NCBI GenBank assembly: GCA_032158295.1
Contig: CM063243.1
Coordinates: 4,348,948 to 4,412,947 of the forward strand
DNA length: 64,000 bases
Direction: 5' to 3'
Source of the DNA: Pycnopodia helianthoides
Taxonomy: Eukaryota; Echinodermata; Asteroidea; Forcipulatida; Asteriidae
Shown here: piece by piece, positions 33,810-45,020 of the stretch
How the letters are laid out: every line of letters starts with the position of its first letter
Position numbering within the stretch: position 1 is the first letter of the stretch
Notes under the pieces: generated by a model
What the model saw: only the letters and a program-made list of their open reading frames with translations
Databases searched by the model: none
What the model was told of the DNA's origin: nothing
Position numbers and translations under genes: made by a program

Positions 33810-34945
33810 GCAAGAAAGGTGCAAGAGATCAGCTTATATGCAGCAAAACGTAACAAGGCTGAAAAAAAGGCTTGCACCTAGTGTTCAAAAGCTAATTAAC
33901 CAGAAAGACCCAATTTCGGCTAGTACACATTATGCATTCCATATCTTTTACTAATTCACAAACGCATTTGGTGAAAATGCGCCTCAGTGAAGAATCACCT
34001 GAAACAATTTATCAAACTAATCAAATCTGATCAACTAAGCTAAATTGTCTATTCATAGTAGGCTATATAAAACTAAGTACCGTTTTTATTGTTTGCACCA
34101 CTGCAATACAATGACACATCCCCTCTGATGTCATGGATGAGGGGATTGTCTTGAAGCTGTTTGGTTTTAGCATGTCTGTAATGGCCTAGAAAAGCTCCCT
34201 TTGCTAAAAAATATTTACATAACATCGTTATAAAACTTAGATTTGGTTCAAAGACAGAAGGCGCGGTACAGGATTTTTTTAAGTGGGGGGCACCTAATTT
34301 TTTCAAATGTTGACCAACATATCTAGTCTGTGCTGTGACCCCCATGTTCCACTGGTTTATATGCGTATGCCTACATGACCAAGTTTGATCCTTGTCGGGC
34401 TGGACAAGGAAGCATATTAAGTTAACTGCATGCAGTAACACCGATTACAAATAATCCTTTTATGACTGGAGAGGGTGGTGGTCCAAGTACTGTGTGCCAC
34501 ACCCTTTGCTGTGTATTATAGTGTGGGACATGCCTACATGTACGAGACAAACCAGCAAGCAAAGTGCAAAGTCTTATGGCGAGGGGGCCGGGCCCGCTAT
34601 AGGCCCCAGGATTTTTTTTTCAAAAATTTTTCAAAATTCGTTTGACAAGGCTCACCCTCAAGACAGAGGTCCTCGGGGGAAGGTTGAACAATGAAAGACA
34701 TTGTAGGATATTAAATACTTTTTTTTATTTAATCTATTGTGAGATGCTCGAAGTTGAACCGGCAGTTTTTCATCACCAAGGACATTTTTTGTTTGCGTTT
34801 GCCTGCTAAAGAATTGAGATCTTTACACAATCGTAAGAAACGATGCATTAGGTTCTGCAGGCCAGTCCGTGTGTGAAAAAAACATTTTCTGATATTAATG
34901 TCACTTGATTCTAAGGAAGAGACCTATTGAATCTAACCTAAGTTT
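33810..34945. other. No recognised gene
   Basis: The minus-strand frame 34441-34073 (122 codons) shows no known domain. G-rich strings near 34285 and 34572 look like remnants of low-complexity element ends. Confidence 0.4.
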
Positions 34946-34949
34946 ATCG

Positions 34950-35075
34950 ATTTGGGGTTGAACAAAGAAAAATTGACTAGAGCGGGATTTGAACCAAGAC
35001 CTCCGGATTAACGTGCCGGCGCACAACTAACTGAGCTATCTAGCCCTACATGTATGTTGGCGGTCTCCACACATC
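34950..35075 (-). repeat. SINE family 3 (tRNA-Asn-like head)
   Basis: On the minus strand the head folds roughly as a tRNA: acceptor GGCTAGA pairs with TCTAGTC, A-box TAGCTCAGTTAG, an anticodon arm with GTTAA in the loop (GTT, Asn-like), then TTGGTTCAAATCCCGC. The T-stem is mismatched, so it is not a functional tRNA. The body continues 'aatttttctttgttcaacccc'. The second copy is at 59250-59385. Confidence 0.75.
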
Positions 35076-35079
35076 TAAT

Positions 35080-36235
35080 GAGGCTTCTTTTTAACCTCGC
35101 ATTTGGCCAGCGGACCACTGTTAGGAGAGAACGCTGCTATATACTCACTGTAATTAGCTCCCCCCCAAAAAAAATAATAATAATAATTTGTTTCCCAATA
35201 CATGTAGTTCCCCCATCTGATACAGTCATTTGACCAGTTCAGGATCATTGATCAGTTCCGGATCACTTCAACTTTGCAATCACCAAGCAATTAAACTTCT
35301 TCTCTCATTACCAATTTCTATTTATACATGTGAAGAACAACATCCAATTTAACCAGCATACCCAAAATAAGGTGCCAAACACCATCGACAAATAAATTAT
35401 GCCAATTTTTCTGAAGTTTGTCTGCGATATTGATAGTTATTTTGAAAGGTTGAAAAACGTTGTTAAAACTTCTCACCTTTAAAATTTGAATGCGAATAAC
35501 ATTTATGTAAAATGCTAAGAATGTGTGAAAAATATTTCAAATAAATACTAAGCAGTCTTCTTTTTTTTTAAAGAGATGAAATTACCGAAATTAACTTTTT
35601 GGGGGCACCGCTGTGTCAAATGGAGCTGTACTTAGTAAGGTGAAATCATATGGCTGCAGAAGAAAGTTAATCAATTGCTTTTAAGTTACATTACATCTAC
35701 AAATTTACAACGCAGTTTCCAAGCCTCTTTTCATCCACGCCTTCAGGCAAAATCGGAACAACAGCAGTCATTGCCAGAAAGCTGTCTCCAAAAATTCAAA
35801 AGAATAGTGACGTCGCAGTACGTACCCCTCTGTCAAACGGCTGTTTGTTGGTACTCATTGAGCATAGCTCAGTACAGCCCATCCAGGCATTCAGTACGTA
35901 TAGTGGCGTCATGTTTGTTTGCTGCCCTCATTTACGGGATTATGATAAAATAATTTAGGCGGCGGGCTAGTGAACGGAGTAAAAACTCCCTGCAAATATC
36001 ACTTCTTTTGTTAATGTAATGTTACAAAAGATGCAACAAATTATAGAAAGCAGAAAACTAAAAATAACGTCAACTTCAATCACCATGGCCCATCCTTTTT
36101 AAGATTGATCTTCACTGCGTATTAATCTTAATTGCTAAGTATGAACATATGGTGAGAATAAGCAGAAAGCCTGCTTTCATGCTCTAACACTCTGATAGGA
36201 GGGACCAGGCCGGACACACTGCAGCTTCCTGTACG
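35080..36235. other. No recognised gene
   Basis: A 92-codon frame (35675-35953, +) has no known motif. Two CRE-like strings (TGACGTCG near 35809 and GGCGTCATG near 35903) lie about 95 bp apart beside GTACGTA strings, but no transcript start can be argued. Confidence 0.35.
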
Positions 36236-36239
36236 GAGC

Positions 36240-36440
36240 GCCTGGCATGGGTGGCTAGTCCGTAGAGCGCTCTCCTCTCACCAATATGACCGTGGTTCGA
36301 TACCTGGCTAAGGCCTAACATGTATGTGACTTAAGTTGTGCGTTAGTTCTCTTCTATGCCACAAGGATTTTTCTCTGGGCCCTCCCGTTTTCCTCCCTCC
36401 GGAAAAAAATAACACTTTTGAACTCTGGCGAACTCTGTGT
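36240..36440 (+). repeat. SINE family 4 (tRNA-derived, 'tttttctctgggccctcc' body)
   Basis: A-box-like GTGGCTAGTCCGTAGAGCG, 'ctctcctctcacc', B-box GTGGTTCGATACC, then the body 'gttagttctcttctatgccac', 'ggatttttctctgggc.ctcccgttttcct'. This matches a tRNA-derived SINE type I recall from marine deuterostomes ('ggttttctccgggtactccgg'). Single copy in the window. Confidence 0.7.
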
Positions 36441-36789
36441 ACAAGATCAAAGATTAACCCTTAGTTTTACAGGCTTGGTATGTCAATATGATGATAAAAA
36501 TACATTTTATAGATAGAGCTACCACTTGGGGTCAAATTTGGTGCAAAATCCAAAAATCCCCAATTTGACATTTTTTGACCTTTTTGACCTCAAAATGAGA
36601 AAATTGAGGGTGGCATCCACCTTAATCATCTTCGCCTTGCTATTAACAATAGATCTAGCATGGATGCCGGCCATTAACAAACTATGCCGTCCAGAGTGTA
36701 ATTTCACACTTTGGCTGGCCTACTATGGTGGGTGGGTCAAAAAAATTTAGAATTTGTATTTTTTATTTTTTAAACATTGATTATTCCGA

Positions 36790-36990
36790 ATGGCCCTTAG
36801 ATTTCCCAGTTTTTCGTAGCCCACAGGGCAAGTTGAGAAGTAGTGTTTGCTAGCCTGTAGCAGTTTTTACTAGACAATGTACGCCGGACTAGGGTCAAGA
36901 GTGAGTACAACATAGATTTGGAACCAACTTTTTGAAATTCTCCAGTTATAAAGCTGCAGTTTTGTCCATGTTCATCTTCCACAGCCAAGC
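36790..36990 (-). repeat. Dispersed repeat shared with about 61320-61440
   Basis: On the minus strand 'aaaaactgctacaggctagca', 'aacactacttctcaacttgcc' and 'ctgtgggct' match 61380-61430 (+). Both copies happen to be open over the conserved peptide NTTSQLALWA, so this may be a piece of a transposon ORF. Unassigned. Confidence 0.6.
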
Positions 36991-37263
36991 TTACAACAGT
37001 TGGAAGGAGAAATATCTGATCTTTCCATTGGTGGTAAAATAAAACACGGTGCCCAGGTTTTGTACTTCAAGGAGGCAATGGGGGCATGCCCCTGACCATT
37101 GCCTCGATGCCCTTTGAAAATCGCTGCCCATGATCATGATAGCGAGGTTGGCCAAACACATGAGCACCATATTGTTGTGTCAAAAAGAGTGGCGAACTTA
37201 TAAATTAGACTGCCCCCGAGGAAAGATAATAAAATTTGAAACTTATTGACCGATTTCAATGGT

Positions 37264-38000
37264 TTGGTGATATGAAAGGAAAGTTGAAAGCATGTTCAAT
37301 GGGAATATTATACACAGAGCTGTCAGAGAGTAAAAACACCAGTTAACAGCCATATATCTCCCTCGATCATCAATACTTGGGGGATCTTAGCCCACCTTGT
37401 TATGGGCTGTTATGGGCTAGCGGGGGATCTGGACAAGTGTGACACTGGGGTAAAGCCCTACATCGGGGCACTCAGGCAATGTGTAGGTTGGGGCTATTGA
37501 AGGAACAGGGAAGATGCCTGGGGCATGAGGAGGACACCCTGAGGAATTGAAACAGACACAGGGCTGTGTGTATAGCATGTATAGTAATTGGCCCAGGGTG
37601 CTGAACCAAAACAAAACTGGAGCAAACAACAAGTCGCAAGCCTCCTCATACCATAGAAATAATGATGCCAGAGAAGATTTTTTTTACCTGCATTTAGATC
37701 CAGAAATCTTGCATCCGAAGGTCAACTTTTTCGGCCATGATCCAGCAGCTTCTTCAGCCCCCAAAAGGACAGGTAAGCAGGGATTCTCCATATGCTCACA
37801 AAAGCATGTTCGATGGGATTTTTGTACACAGAGCTGCCAAAAAGTAAAAAGACCAGTGAGTTACCAGTGAGCAAATCAGTCATATCTTCCTCAATACTTT
37901 CCTCAAAAGTGTGACACTGTTGGAAAGCCCTACTCAAGGGCTCTTTGGCAACGCATAGTGAAGGGCTGATGAAGAAACAGGGAGGATGCTAAAAGGCCGA
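37264..38000. repeat. Two diverged direct repeats (~240 bp)
   Basis: 37264-37520 and about 37790-38000 share 'gcatgttc.atggga', 'tacacagagctg', 'agtaaaaa.accagt', 'catat.tc.tc', 'gtgtgacactg', 'aaagcccta', 'gaa.cagggaggatgc', in the same order. The spacer is unique. Confidence 0.6.
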
Positions 38001-38132
38001 AGATTAAACATGTGAAATCCCCAAAAACTTGAAACAAATACACTTGGAAATTCAAGAAAACATCATAGTTTCCGTCGCATAAAAATAGTGAAAGTCATGG
38101 CACAACTATCTCCATAAACCAACCTTGTTTAA

Positions 38133-38521
38133 AGGAACATTACAGAATTGGTAAGAAAAGAACTTGTAAAATATACTTTTTTATCACAGATTTACATAAA
38201 ACTTACCTGGTCTAATGATGATGATAGTAGAAAACATCCCTTGAAATATTTCTGTCTGAAATGCCATATTATTTGATGAGAAATGAATAAACTAATTTTC
38301 CGATTAGAGTTTATCGCTCAGTGAGCGTTTTATTCATTTGTTGAATCTATATTATTTCATGCAAATGTGTAATCGGTTTTTTACTATTTTCTCATGACCC
38401 AGATGGCCGATCGATCACAAACTTCTACAGGTTTGTCAGTTTATGTATATGGTGGATTACATTCAGTGCTTGCACTGCCAGCAACTTTTTTATTAGCAAA
38501 AACCAACTCTGTAATGTTCCT
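38133..38521 (-). mobile_element. TTAA-type MITE, family 1 copy C (inverted)
   Basis: TTAA at 38129-38132 and 38522-38525. Opposite orientation to copies A and B. Its right TTAA is also the left TTAA of the next MITE. Confidence 0.9.
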
Positions 38522-38525
38522 TTAA

Positions 38526-38877
38526 AGGCAAAGTATACATTTGGTTTTTGAAACTGTATGATTATTTTAATCCTATAAAATAAAACTAACCTGTGAAAAT
38601 TTAATTTTTTAAAGGTGGTAGCGTTTTTGAGATATCACCGAATATCTGGAGCAGTCATGTCCACAGGAAGAATAATTTGCAAGTGGAACATGTACTATCT
38701 GAGAAATGTTTGATGCTGAAACGCTTCTTATACAAATGTTTTTAAACTTCTCTCTCTTACCCCACATTCCTTAGACATGTAAGAAGGGAATCGTTTCAAG
38801 TCCTGCAGTGCTTCTTACCGAGTAAGTTTTTTGTGGTCATTAATTTTTGGAGTAATTACCAAAGGTATACCCTCCCT
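38526..38877 (+). mobile_element. TTAA-type MITE, family 2 copy C
   Basis: Begins AGGCAAAGTATACATTTGG right after TTAA 38522-38525 and ends ACCAAAGGTATACCCTCCCT before TTAA 38878-38881. More diverged than copies A and B. Confidence 0.85.
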
Positions 38878-39108
38878 TTAAGTCACGAAAATCTAACTTG
38901 GCAAAGTTGCAATAATCGTAACCCTTCATCCTTCATTCTCCCAACTGCCTGGGACTGTCGGGAGGAGGATGGGAGGAAAAATTATCGCAGCTAACACAAA
39001 ACAGCAACACTGGCAGTGTCTTGGAAGTTGGAGTTCTTTGTTTTGTATAGTCAACTATAAAACTTGTGGCATTGTTAATTTTAAGTGTAAATAAAGTAAT
39101 GGCAGCTG

Positions 39109-39780
39109 TCAGGTACGTACTCCTAGAATTATGAGGTTCCATGAACCTCATAGAGGTCCATGTACAAACTACAATACAAAACTTTTTTTCATTTACGTTT
39201 CTGCACCTGGAGTTCTCATTTGAAATCGGATCTCGCCAAAATTAGGCTCTACGTGTTCCTTGGAATCTCATTGAGCGTTGCATGGGTCAAGAAAATCCAC
39301 TCCGCAAATTTAAAATTGTTAAAAAGCAATAAATTCTTACCGTCATTCCCAGTCCTCTTCAAACAGTGTGAGTGTTATAACAAATATGGCGCTTGCTGCG
39401 CTCGCAAAGGTCTACCGAACAAACTGGTACTCCGCGCGCAGCAACGCTGGTCCCGGCAACTGTAGGTTGGTTTTGTACACACATCATGTGACTCCAGCGC
39501 CATATTTGTTATAACACTCACACTGTTTGAAGAGGACTGGGAATGACCGGAAGAATTTATTGCTTTTTAACAATTTTAAATTTGCGGAGTGGATTTTCTT
39601 GACCCATGCAACGCTCAATGAGATTCCAAGGAACACGTAGAGCCTAATTTTGGCGAGATCCGATTTCAAATGAGAACTCCAGGTGCAGAAACGTAAATGA
39701 AAAAAAGTTTTGTATTGTAGTTTGTACATGGACCTCTATGAGGTTCATGGAACCTCATAATTCTAGGAGTATCAGGTACG
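39109..39780. mobile_element. 654-bp palindromic MITE, 276-bp arms, 9-bp TSD
   Basis: Arms 39118-39393 and 39496-39771 are inverted copies; the only differences I found are two bases near 39340/39550. The ends start TACTCCTAGAATTATGAGG. The flanking TCAGGTACG occurs at 39109-39117 and 39772-39780, a clean 9-bp target duplication. A 9-bp duplication with very long inverted repeats is the Mutator-like (MULE) pattern. The 102-bp spacer (39394-39495) is GC-richer and non-coding. The open frames in the two arms encode the same peptide only because the arms are copies. Confidence 0.92.
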
Positions 39781-39819
39781 TACCCTGCTGTGATCCTGAT
39801 ACAAAGTATTGCCAATAAA

Positions 39820-39980
39820 CAGAGCCGTAACCAGACATTTCCATGGGGGGGGGGGCAAAGAGCAAAGACATAATTAGGGGGGATATTTAATAGTGTATCA
39901 AACCATTCATTCATCTGTTTGTGTTGGTTTGATTTTTTTTGGGGGGGGGTTCCGCCCTTGCCCCCCCCCCCCTGATCAAG
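39820..39980. repeat. G/C-run repeat debris
   Basis: 'cagagccgtaaccag', then a run of about 11 G (39845), a later G run (39940) and a C run (39961). This resembles the layout of the hAT MITE at 15658-16140, but inverted ends and a TSD could not be defined. Confidence 0.4.
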
Positions 39981-40059
39981 AAAAGTGGCCTTTTAACATC
40001 AAATACTGAACGATAGTATTTTACAAAGAAGGACAGGTTGTGACAAATAAGAAGATTAT

Positions 40060-40415
40060 AAGAAAGAAATCACAAGATATTATTATCAAGAACATTCATC
40101 ATTCATGTAAATCAAAGATGTGGAGATGAGCAGATCACCTACAATGGGACAGGACAAAGTGTGACAAAAGGTGGGCATATCAAACCAAATGGACTCCAAG
40201 AGACCAAACAAGAAAAAGGGGAGAGATGACCTAAGATTGAAGAACATTTGTATAATTGCTTGGCAACCAGGCAACAGGCAGCTCAGGATAGAGTGAAATG
40301 GAGAATTGTTGGTTTTATTTATAGTAGAATTAATGAGGAGAGGCTTTCCACCTGCAATGGAGTGATGACTGAAATACTAAAAAGTAGGCTAGAAGTAGAA
40401 AGAAGAAAGTACTGA
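40060..40415 (+). pseudogene. Relic of a LINE reverse-transcriptase C-terminus
   Basis: In one plus-strand frame 40245-40415 reads ...TRQQAAQDRVKWRIVGFIYS... ending in a stop. 'AQDRVKWR' is the conserved 'A.DR..WR' box at the end of many LINE polymerases. Just upstream, in other frames, RKRG and GRDDLR-like pieces resemble the preceding 'GRP..W.DDL' box. At least two frameshifts and a stop separate them. It may belong to the same retrotransposon group as the endonuclease fragment at 4985-5830, but on the opposite strand. Confidence 0.5.
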
Positions 40416-40602
40416 ACTTAAGCCTTAAGGCAAGCTAACTAAATGATCACAGTGGCTATACTCACTCAAAAAACACTCGAAGTAACGTTATGACTAGAAC
40501 TCTAGTCGAGAAGTAGAAATTAGAAGAAACAAAAACTCCTCTCCTGTCAACTCTTCATTACGAAAAACAGCAGCTTCATAAAAGTTCTTCAACAAAAGTT
40601 AC

Positions 40603-41319
40603 GTTGCATGTCGTAACATAACCATACTCCACCTCCCGACGGTTGCGGACAAGTGGCTCAGCTTCTTCCAAAATCGTGTTTCCCACCTCATCAACTGAAG
40701 AAAAAAGTACTCTATGACTACATTAACGAGGGTCAGTTGACAGGCAATTGAAGTCGTGAAAGTGGTGTTTATTTAAATTTCGTTCCAACGTGCGTTCACA
40801 GACATGTGCGAGCGCGCTCCCGTGTGTGTGCGAGCCGTGAAAAATGAACAGCGCCCTCCTTCATACAATATCAAAAAGAGAGTGCTTAGGGGGCCCGGTC
40901 GGCAGGTGACTAGAGGGCTAGGGAGTCTAATCGAAGGACAGTACGAGGGCCCGGGCCTACCTGCGTGCGCGCGCGTACGATCGAAAGTCAAAGGGGGCGT
41001 AGGCTCATGAACTTTCAAATCATGTTTTCAGAGTGCATATAAATCCAAGTTACAACTCCTTCAAACGGCAAAGTGTTAGACAAACATTGTAATAAGTTTA
41101 AACTGAATGGTAAAAATTGCGGTTAAAAGCAAGTTTTTCGTGAATTCCTCGCATGATGGCCTGTGAAAAGAAATGGTATGCATGTGTAAACCCAAACTGG
41201 CAGGGTTAATAATGCGCTCTGTCATTAAAATTGCGGGGCCCTAATATGGCCCTTGAATTACATCTTAACCTCTGAATAGTAGGGAGAATTTAAGATACAA
41301 GCGTACCGGTGGCAGCCAT
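40603..41319 (-). other. Possible divergent gene start (two exon-like segments)
   Basis: On the minus strand CAAAATGGCTGCCACCG (ATG at 41319) is followed by GTACGC. At 40694, after the acceptor ttttttcttcag, an open segment runs DEVGNTILEEAEPLVRNRRE and on to a GTAACT donor-like site (40603). Joining the two keeps the frame (ATG...G + TT). The peptide is acidic/charged and looks protein-like, but I do not recognise it. The donors are weak and no third exon was found. The start lies about 590 bp from the alpha-actinin ATG on the opposite strand. Confidence 0.25.
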
Positions 41320-41699
41320 TTTGTAGTCTGCTAACTATTTTCCACCGACTTTTTGACTTGAAAAACAAATCAGATCATGTTGAAGAGCTGTTCTTCTTTG
41401 GGAGGATTATCTTGAAGATTAAAAGTATTTAAAAACATGTTAGACTTCTGAAATAAGAACAGCAAAACGAAGTTTCGAACAATCAGAAATATAGTCTACA
41501 GCTGACAACTGATCTGCACGTTACGCGCTTCATTTAACTTGTTAACATTCACAATAATTTGACCATGGAAGTTGCTGTTGGAGGGGAAATGTTTTGTTTG
41601 TTTTAAATAAAAAATAAAAACATTAATGTGTTTTCTGACAAACCTCTAAATTAGAAAATGGTTTGATGACTGTATAGTTGACGCTGAGGTCGGTAATTT

Positions 41700-41909
41700 T
41701 GATCGTTTCTAAATTCTCCCAACTTACTTCCGGGTCACATGGCATACTGGCGTGGCCTTTGGATGGATTGAACGAGTGGGTTCGAACTGAACGGAGTACT
41801 TTCGCACAATCCTACGGGTTTTAAATTGAGCGAAATCTCGCCGAAATCCTGTAAATTCTGCAGTGATTTGCTGCCTTTGCAGAAGGTTTTACCCAAACAA
41901 TCGATCACC
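41700..41909 (+). promoter_or_regulatory. Alpha-actinin promoter / 5' UTR region
   Basis: No TATA box is seen. ACTTCCGG (41726-41733) is the complement of the ETS core CCGGAAGT, common in TATA-less promoters. The region is richer in CG than its surroundings and runs directly into the actinin ATG. The transcription start is not determinable from sequence. Confidence 0.4.
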
Positions 41910-42005
41910 ATGAGCTTCGACGATGACGACGAGTATATGGCCCAGGCCGATGACTGGGATAGAGCCACCGTGCTCGATCCCATGTGGGAAATCCAGCAAA
42001 CTAAG
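41910..42005 (+). CDS. ACTN: Alpha-actinin, coding exon 1 (N-terminus)
   Basis: 32 codons starting MSFDDDDEYMAQADDWDR and ending in WEIQQTK, directly followed by a GTAAAATT donor (phase 0). The acidic head followed by '.DWDR..LLDP.WE.QQ.K' is the conserved beginning of alpha-actinins, just before the first calponin-homology domain. The protein crosslinks actin filaments as an antiparallel dimer in cortex, adhesions and muscle Z-discs (family knowledge). The ATG is the first in the region to give this head, with ACC before it. The residue order continues without gap or overlap into the exon at 62103. Confidence 0.93.
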
Positions 42006-43854
42006 GTAAAATTTTAAGTTTACTGCCTGTAAAACATGACACGGCACACCGTTGTAACTATGTAGCCGCGGTCTGTCCGCTGATCGTTACCGTACTGATG
42101 ATTGACTAACTCACGGTGTTAATCGCTTTGACAATAAGTGACCCGGAAGGAGAGTTCTCAACTGCCCTACTTGTGGTCATATATTTTTTGTCTTCTTCAA
42201 AAGTGTAAATTATTAGTTCAGCTGACTTTAACTGTTCTGTTACCAATTTAATTTGGAATTCAGGGTCGAAATTAATTGGTCACTGCTTGCACCGTTTCTG
42301 AGCTTGCAAACTGCATCCCGACCGGCCGGCAAGTTGGTCGGAGTTGAGCACCCCGGCCCCATTTTGATCAGAATATTTATGTTAAAAAATATTTTTTTTT
42401 TAATATAGAACTATAGTAAAATCAAAACTATATTTTTGAGATTATCGTAGCTGCCTGCACTGCATGTTTTTGTTCAGCGTTTATTATAACATTATAAGGT
42501 TTTAGTTACAAACATGTACTTTAAACTTTACAGTGACACCAATTTGTTGAGAACATTCAACCAACCTGTCACGTGTCATTGAGGGTCACAGTGTCAGTGT
42601 CACCTAGGGTCAACACTGCCTATAAATTTGTTTGAGTTAACACATGCAGTTGTTTAAGTGACATTGCCACTCACCTCTCCATTATTGTGTTCGATTCGCT
42701 CAAAATTTCATGGGACATTTAATTTTAGTCCGACTCTGAAGCATCTATTAAATGCTACGTGTACAAATTTAAGTCACTGTGGGTGAGTAGTTAACAGGGA
42801 CCATGAATATTAATATTAAATTACAATGTGTTACAAAATACTTTGGTGACGATCCCCCCCAAAAAGATTTTGTAGTTTCTATACAAAAACTTACTTGTTA
42901 TAATGACGGTAATTGGTGGTAAGCATCCTGTGTAAACTGTAATTATTTTGTCTGCAATGGCTGCCCCCGTTTATTAGAAATAAGTAAAAACATTTGAATC
43001 TGAGAAACAGTTCATGTTTGCTGCAGCCAGAGATGCGGTTGGTACCCGGTGTCACTTCGCTTAAATGTGGACGGATTTGACGCTCGAGGGAAAATACCGT
43101 GACAGTTTTTTGCTGTTTTCTCAAGACACTTGATCATCTACTGGCAAAGATGATAAACAAATGTTAAAAATGAGTTCTATGATCCCAGCCCAAGTCAGAC
43201 TAGGGATTAAAATATGTATGTTCAAAAACTAATTGATTAATAAACTTACACATTCACCATTTATACTCGGTGTGAATGAAGAGTAAACAAATTTAATTAA
43301 AGGTGTACCAGCAATGGCAAGTGACCGCCATGCCGATTGTTTACATTATGATTGAATGTTCCAGACATGGAAATTCGCACATTCACACACATTCTGATCG
43401 CCTGCTATATACTGGAAGTGGGGTAAGCAAGGTTGTACACACTTTCTCCCACTAGGCTTGCACTGATATTCACACCCAAACACATGATGCTCTAAAAAGT
43501 CTGACACGCTCAGCGATTCAACACCTCGGAGTGAAGAATAGCACTTTATGTTATTCCGTCCCAGCTGCCATGGTATACTGGCTCTGTACTGGTCTGTTGG
43601 ACTGACAGCTGCTAGTCTCCATCACAAGCCTGCTACCTCACTGACCGGATACTATGCAGTCTAGTCGTAAGAAGAAACTGTGCTAGCCAGTGGTTACGTT
43701 CTTCAACTGAAACCTACCACCCTAGTACTTTAAATTTTGCGTATTATAGCTACGTGTAGAATTGGTGTCGTGTTCATGGTCATATCAAGTATATACCTGG
43801 ATACTTTGTACTTGGGGGGGGAGAATAATTTTTAATCGGTGGGACGTGTTTATG

Positions 43855-43995
43855 GTGTGTCATGTGCGAGTGGTTTAATGCATTGGACTCAAGTTTTGAT
43901 GACTACGTTATCAGGGTGTGGGTTTGAATCCCGGTCTTGACACTTGTGTCCTCGAGCAAGACACTTAACTAAACGTGTATACAGGCCGTTGCCCC
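43855..43995 (+). repeat. SINE family 1, 5' half
   Basis: 'gtgcgagtggtttaatgcattggactcaagttt' (A-box and a Leu-CAA-like anticodon region), B-box GTGTGGGTTTGAATCCCGG, then 'tcttgacacttgtgtcctcg' and 'agcaagacacttaac'. Truncated after about 140 bp. Confidence 0.75.
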
Positions 43996-44238
43996 GGTCA
44001 TTGCCTTGGTACCCATAGATATTTACAATTTCCTTATAGAGGTGACCCTTTAACAAGGAGAAATGCCTTGGTGCCCTTCCCTTTAAAAAAGGAAGCATTA
44101 TGCCTAACTAAAATTGCTTCTCTTCTCTTCGCCCAGGGCTGGGATAAATGGGTAGTGCGTATCTGTCTGGGCAGAGGTGGTTCTTGATGGTTCTTTGGAT
44201 TGAGTTAGCTTGGTAGGGAGCTGAGATGGCTTAAAGAA

Positions 44239-44695
44239 TGAAATAATATAGCCTGGGCGACTAGTGTCGAAGTCACGACTATCGGTTGCTACATGTATGT
44301 CTAGTCGTGACTGCTACTTTTCAACTACCCAATTAACGCACCGCCACAGCTACTAAAAAAGTAGTCGCAATTACAATTGCCTCGTGCACTAAATGTGTCA
44401 TTAAACACATAATATACAACGAATCACAATCTCTCAAGACAAAACCATTATTGCTCCATAATTGAAAGCACAGTCCCTTTCTGAAAGGGACTGCATTCAA
44501 TAATAAGTTGCTTATTGCAATGCATACTTCACGCTTCAGCCTGACTTTTACAATCTTAAATACATGTACATAACCGCAATGCATCTTGGGAAGCAAAAAA
44601 TAGTCGAGACTTGTGTCGAAGTCGCAACTAATTGAAGCTGAGCACGACTAGTCGGGTAGTGAATTTCACTAGTCGCTCAGGCCTTGAAATAATAT
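44239..44695. mobile_element. ~435-bp non-autonomous DNA element with TSD
   Basis: Ends AGCCTGGGCGACTAGTG (44250) and CACTAGTCGCTCAGGCCT (to 44684) are inverted repeats. The direct repeat TGAAATAATAT flanks both (44239-44249, 44685-44695). The true duplication may be 8-11 bp because the border bases are ambiguous. The subterminal regions are rich in GACTAGTCG-type palindromes. No coding capacity. Probably hAT-related by duplication length. Confidence 0.75.
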
Positions 44696-44809
44696 GGCCC
44701 AATGACATGGGGTAATAATGTTCCAGCATTAGTGAGTGTCACTGAGTGATGGATCTGAACGCTACATGTGTTTAAGAAGCCAATAAAAGTACTACATACA
44801 TTTGTAGTG

Positions 44810-45020
44810 TTGAGCGCAATCAACGGATTTGCACAACGAATTAGGCAAAATTGCGCGCAAACTGCAGTTTGCGCTCTGCAGACCTTGCAAATTGTGCGCC
44901 ATCTTCAGTTTGCGCTCCTTAGATTGGCAGTTCAAGCGACCGATTTTGCAAAAATGTGCGCAATCTGTAAATTGCGCAAACCTGTGGAATGCGCTTCACA
45001 CAGCGCCGTGTACACACGTG
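44810..45020. repeat. Cluster of TTGCGC / GCGCAA motifs
   Basis: About nine GCGC-centred strings (ttgcgcgcaaa, tttgcgctct, tgtgcgcc, tttgcgctcc, tgtgcgcaatc, attgcgcaaa and others) fall within 200 bp. A 174-codon plus-strand frame spans this and the next repeat but has no recognised domain. Confidence 0.6.

Noticed and set aside
34975..35050. Functional tRNA-Asn gene (minus strand)
   Set aside because: The T-stem is mismatched, and the same SINE body and flank occur with a second copy at 59250, so it is a tRNA-derived SINE.
39160..39729. Two near-identical ~80-residue proteins on opposite strands
   Set aside because: They are the two arms of the 276-bp inverted repeat. The identity reflects the palindrome, not gene duplication.
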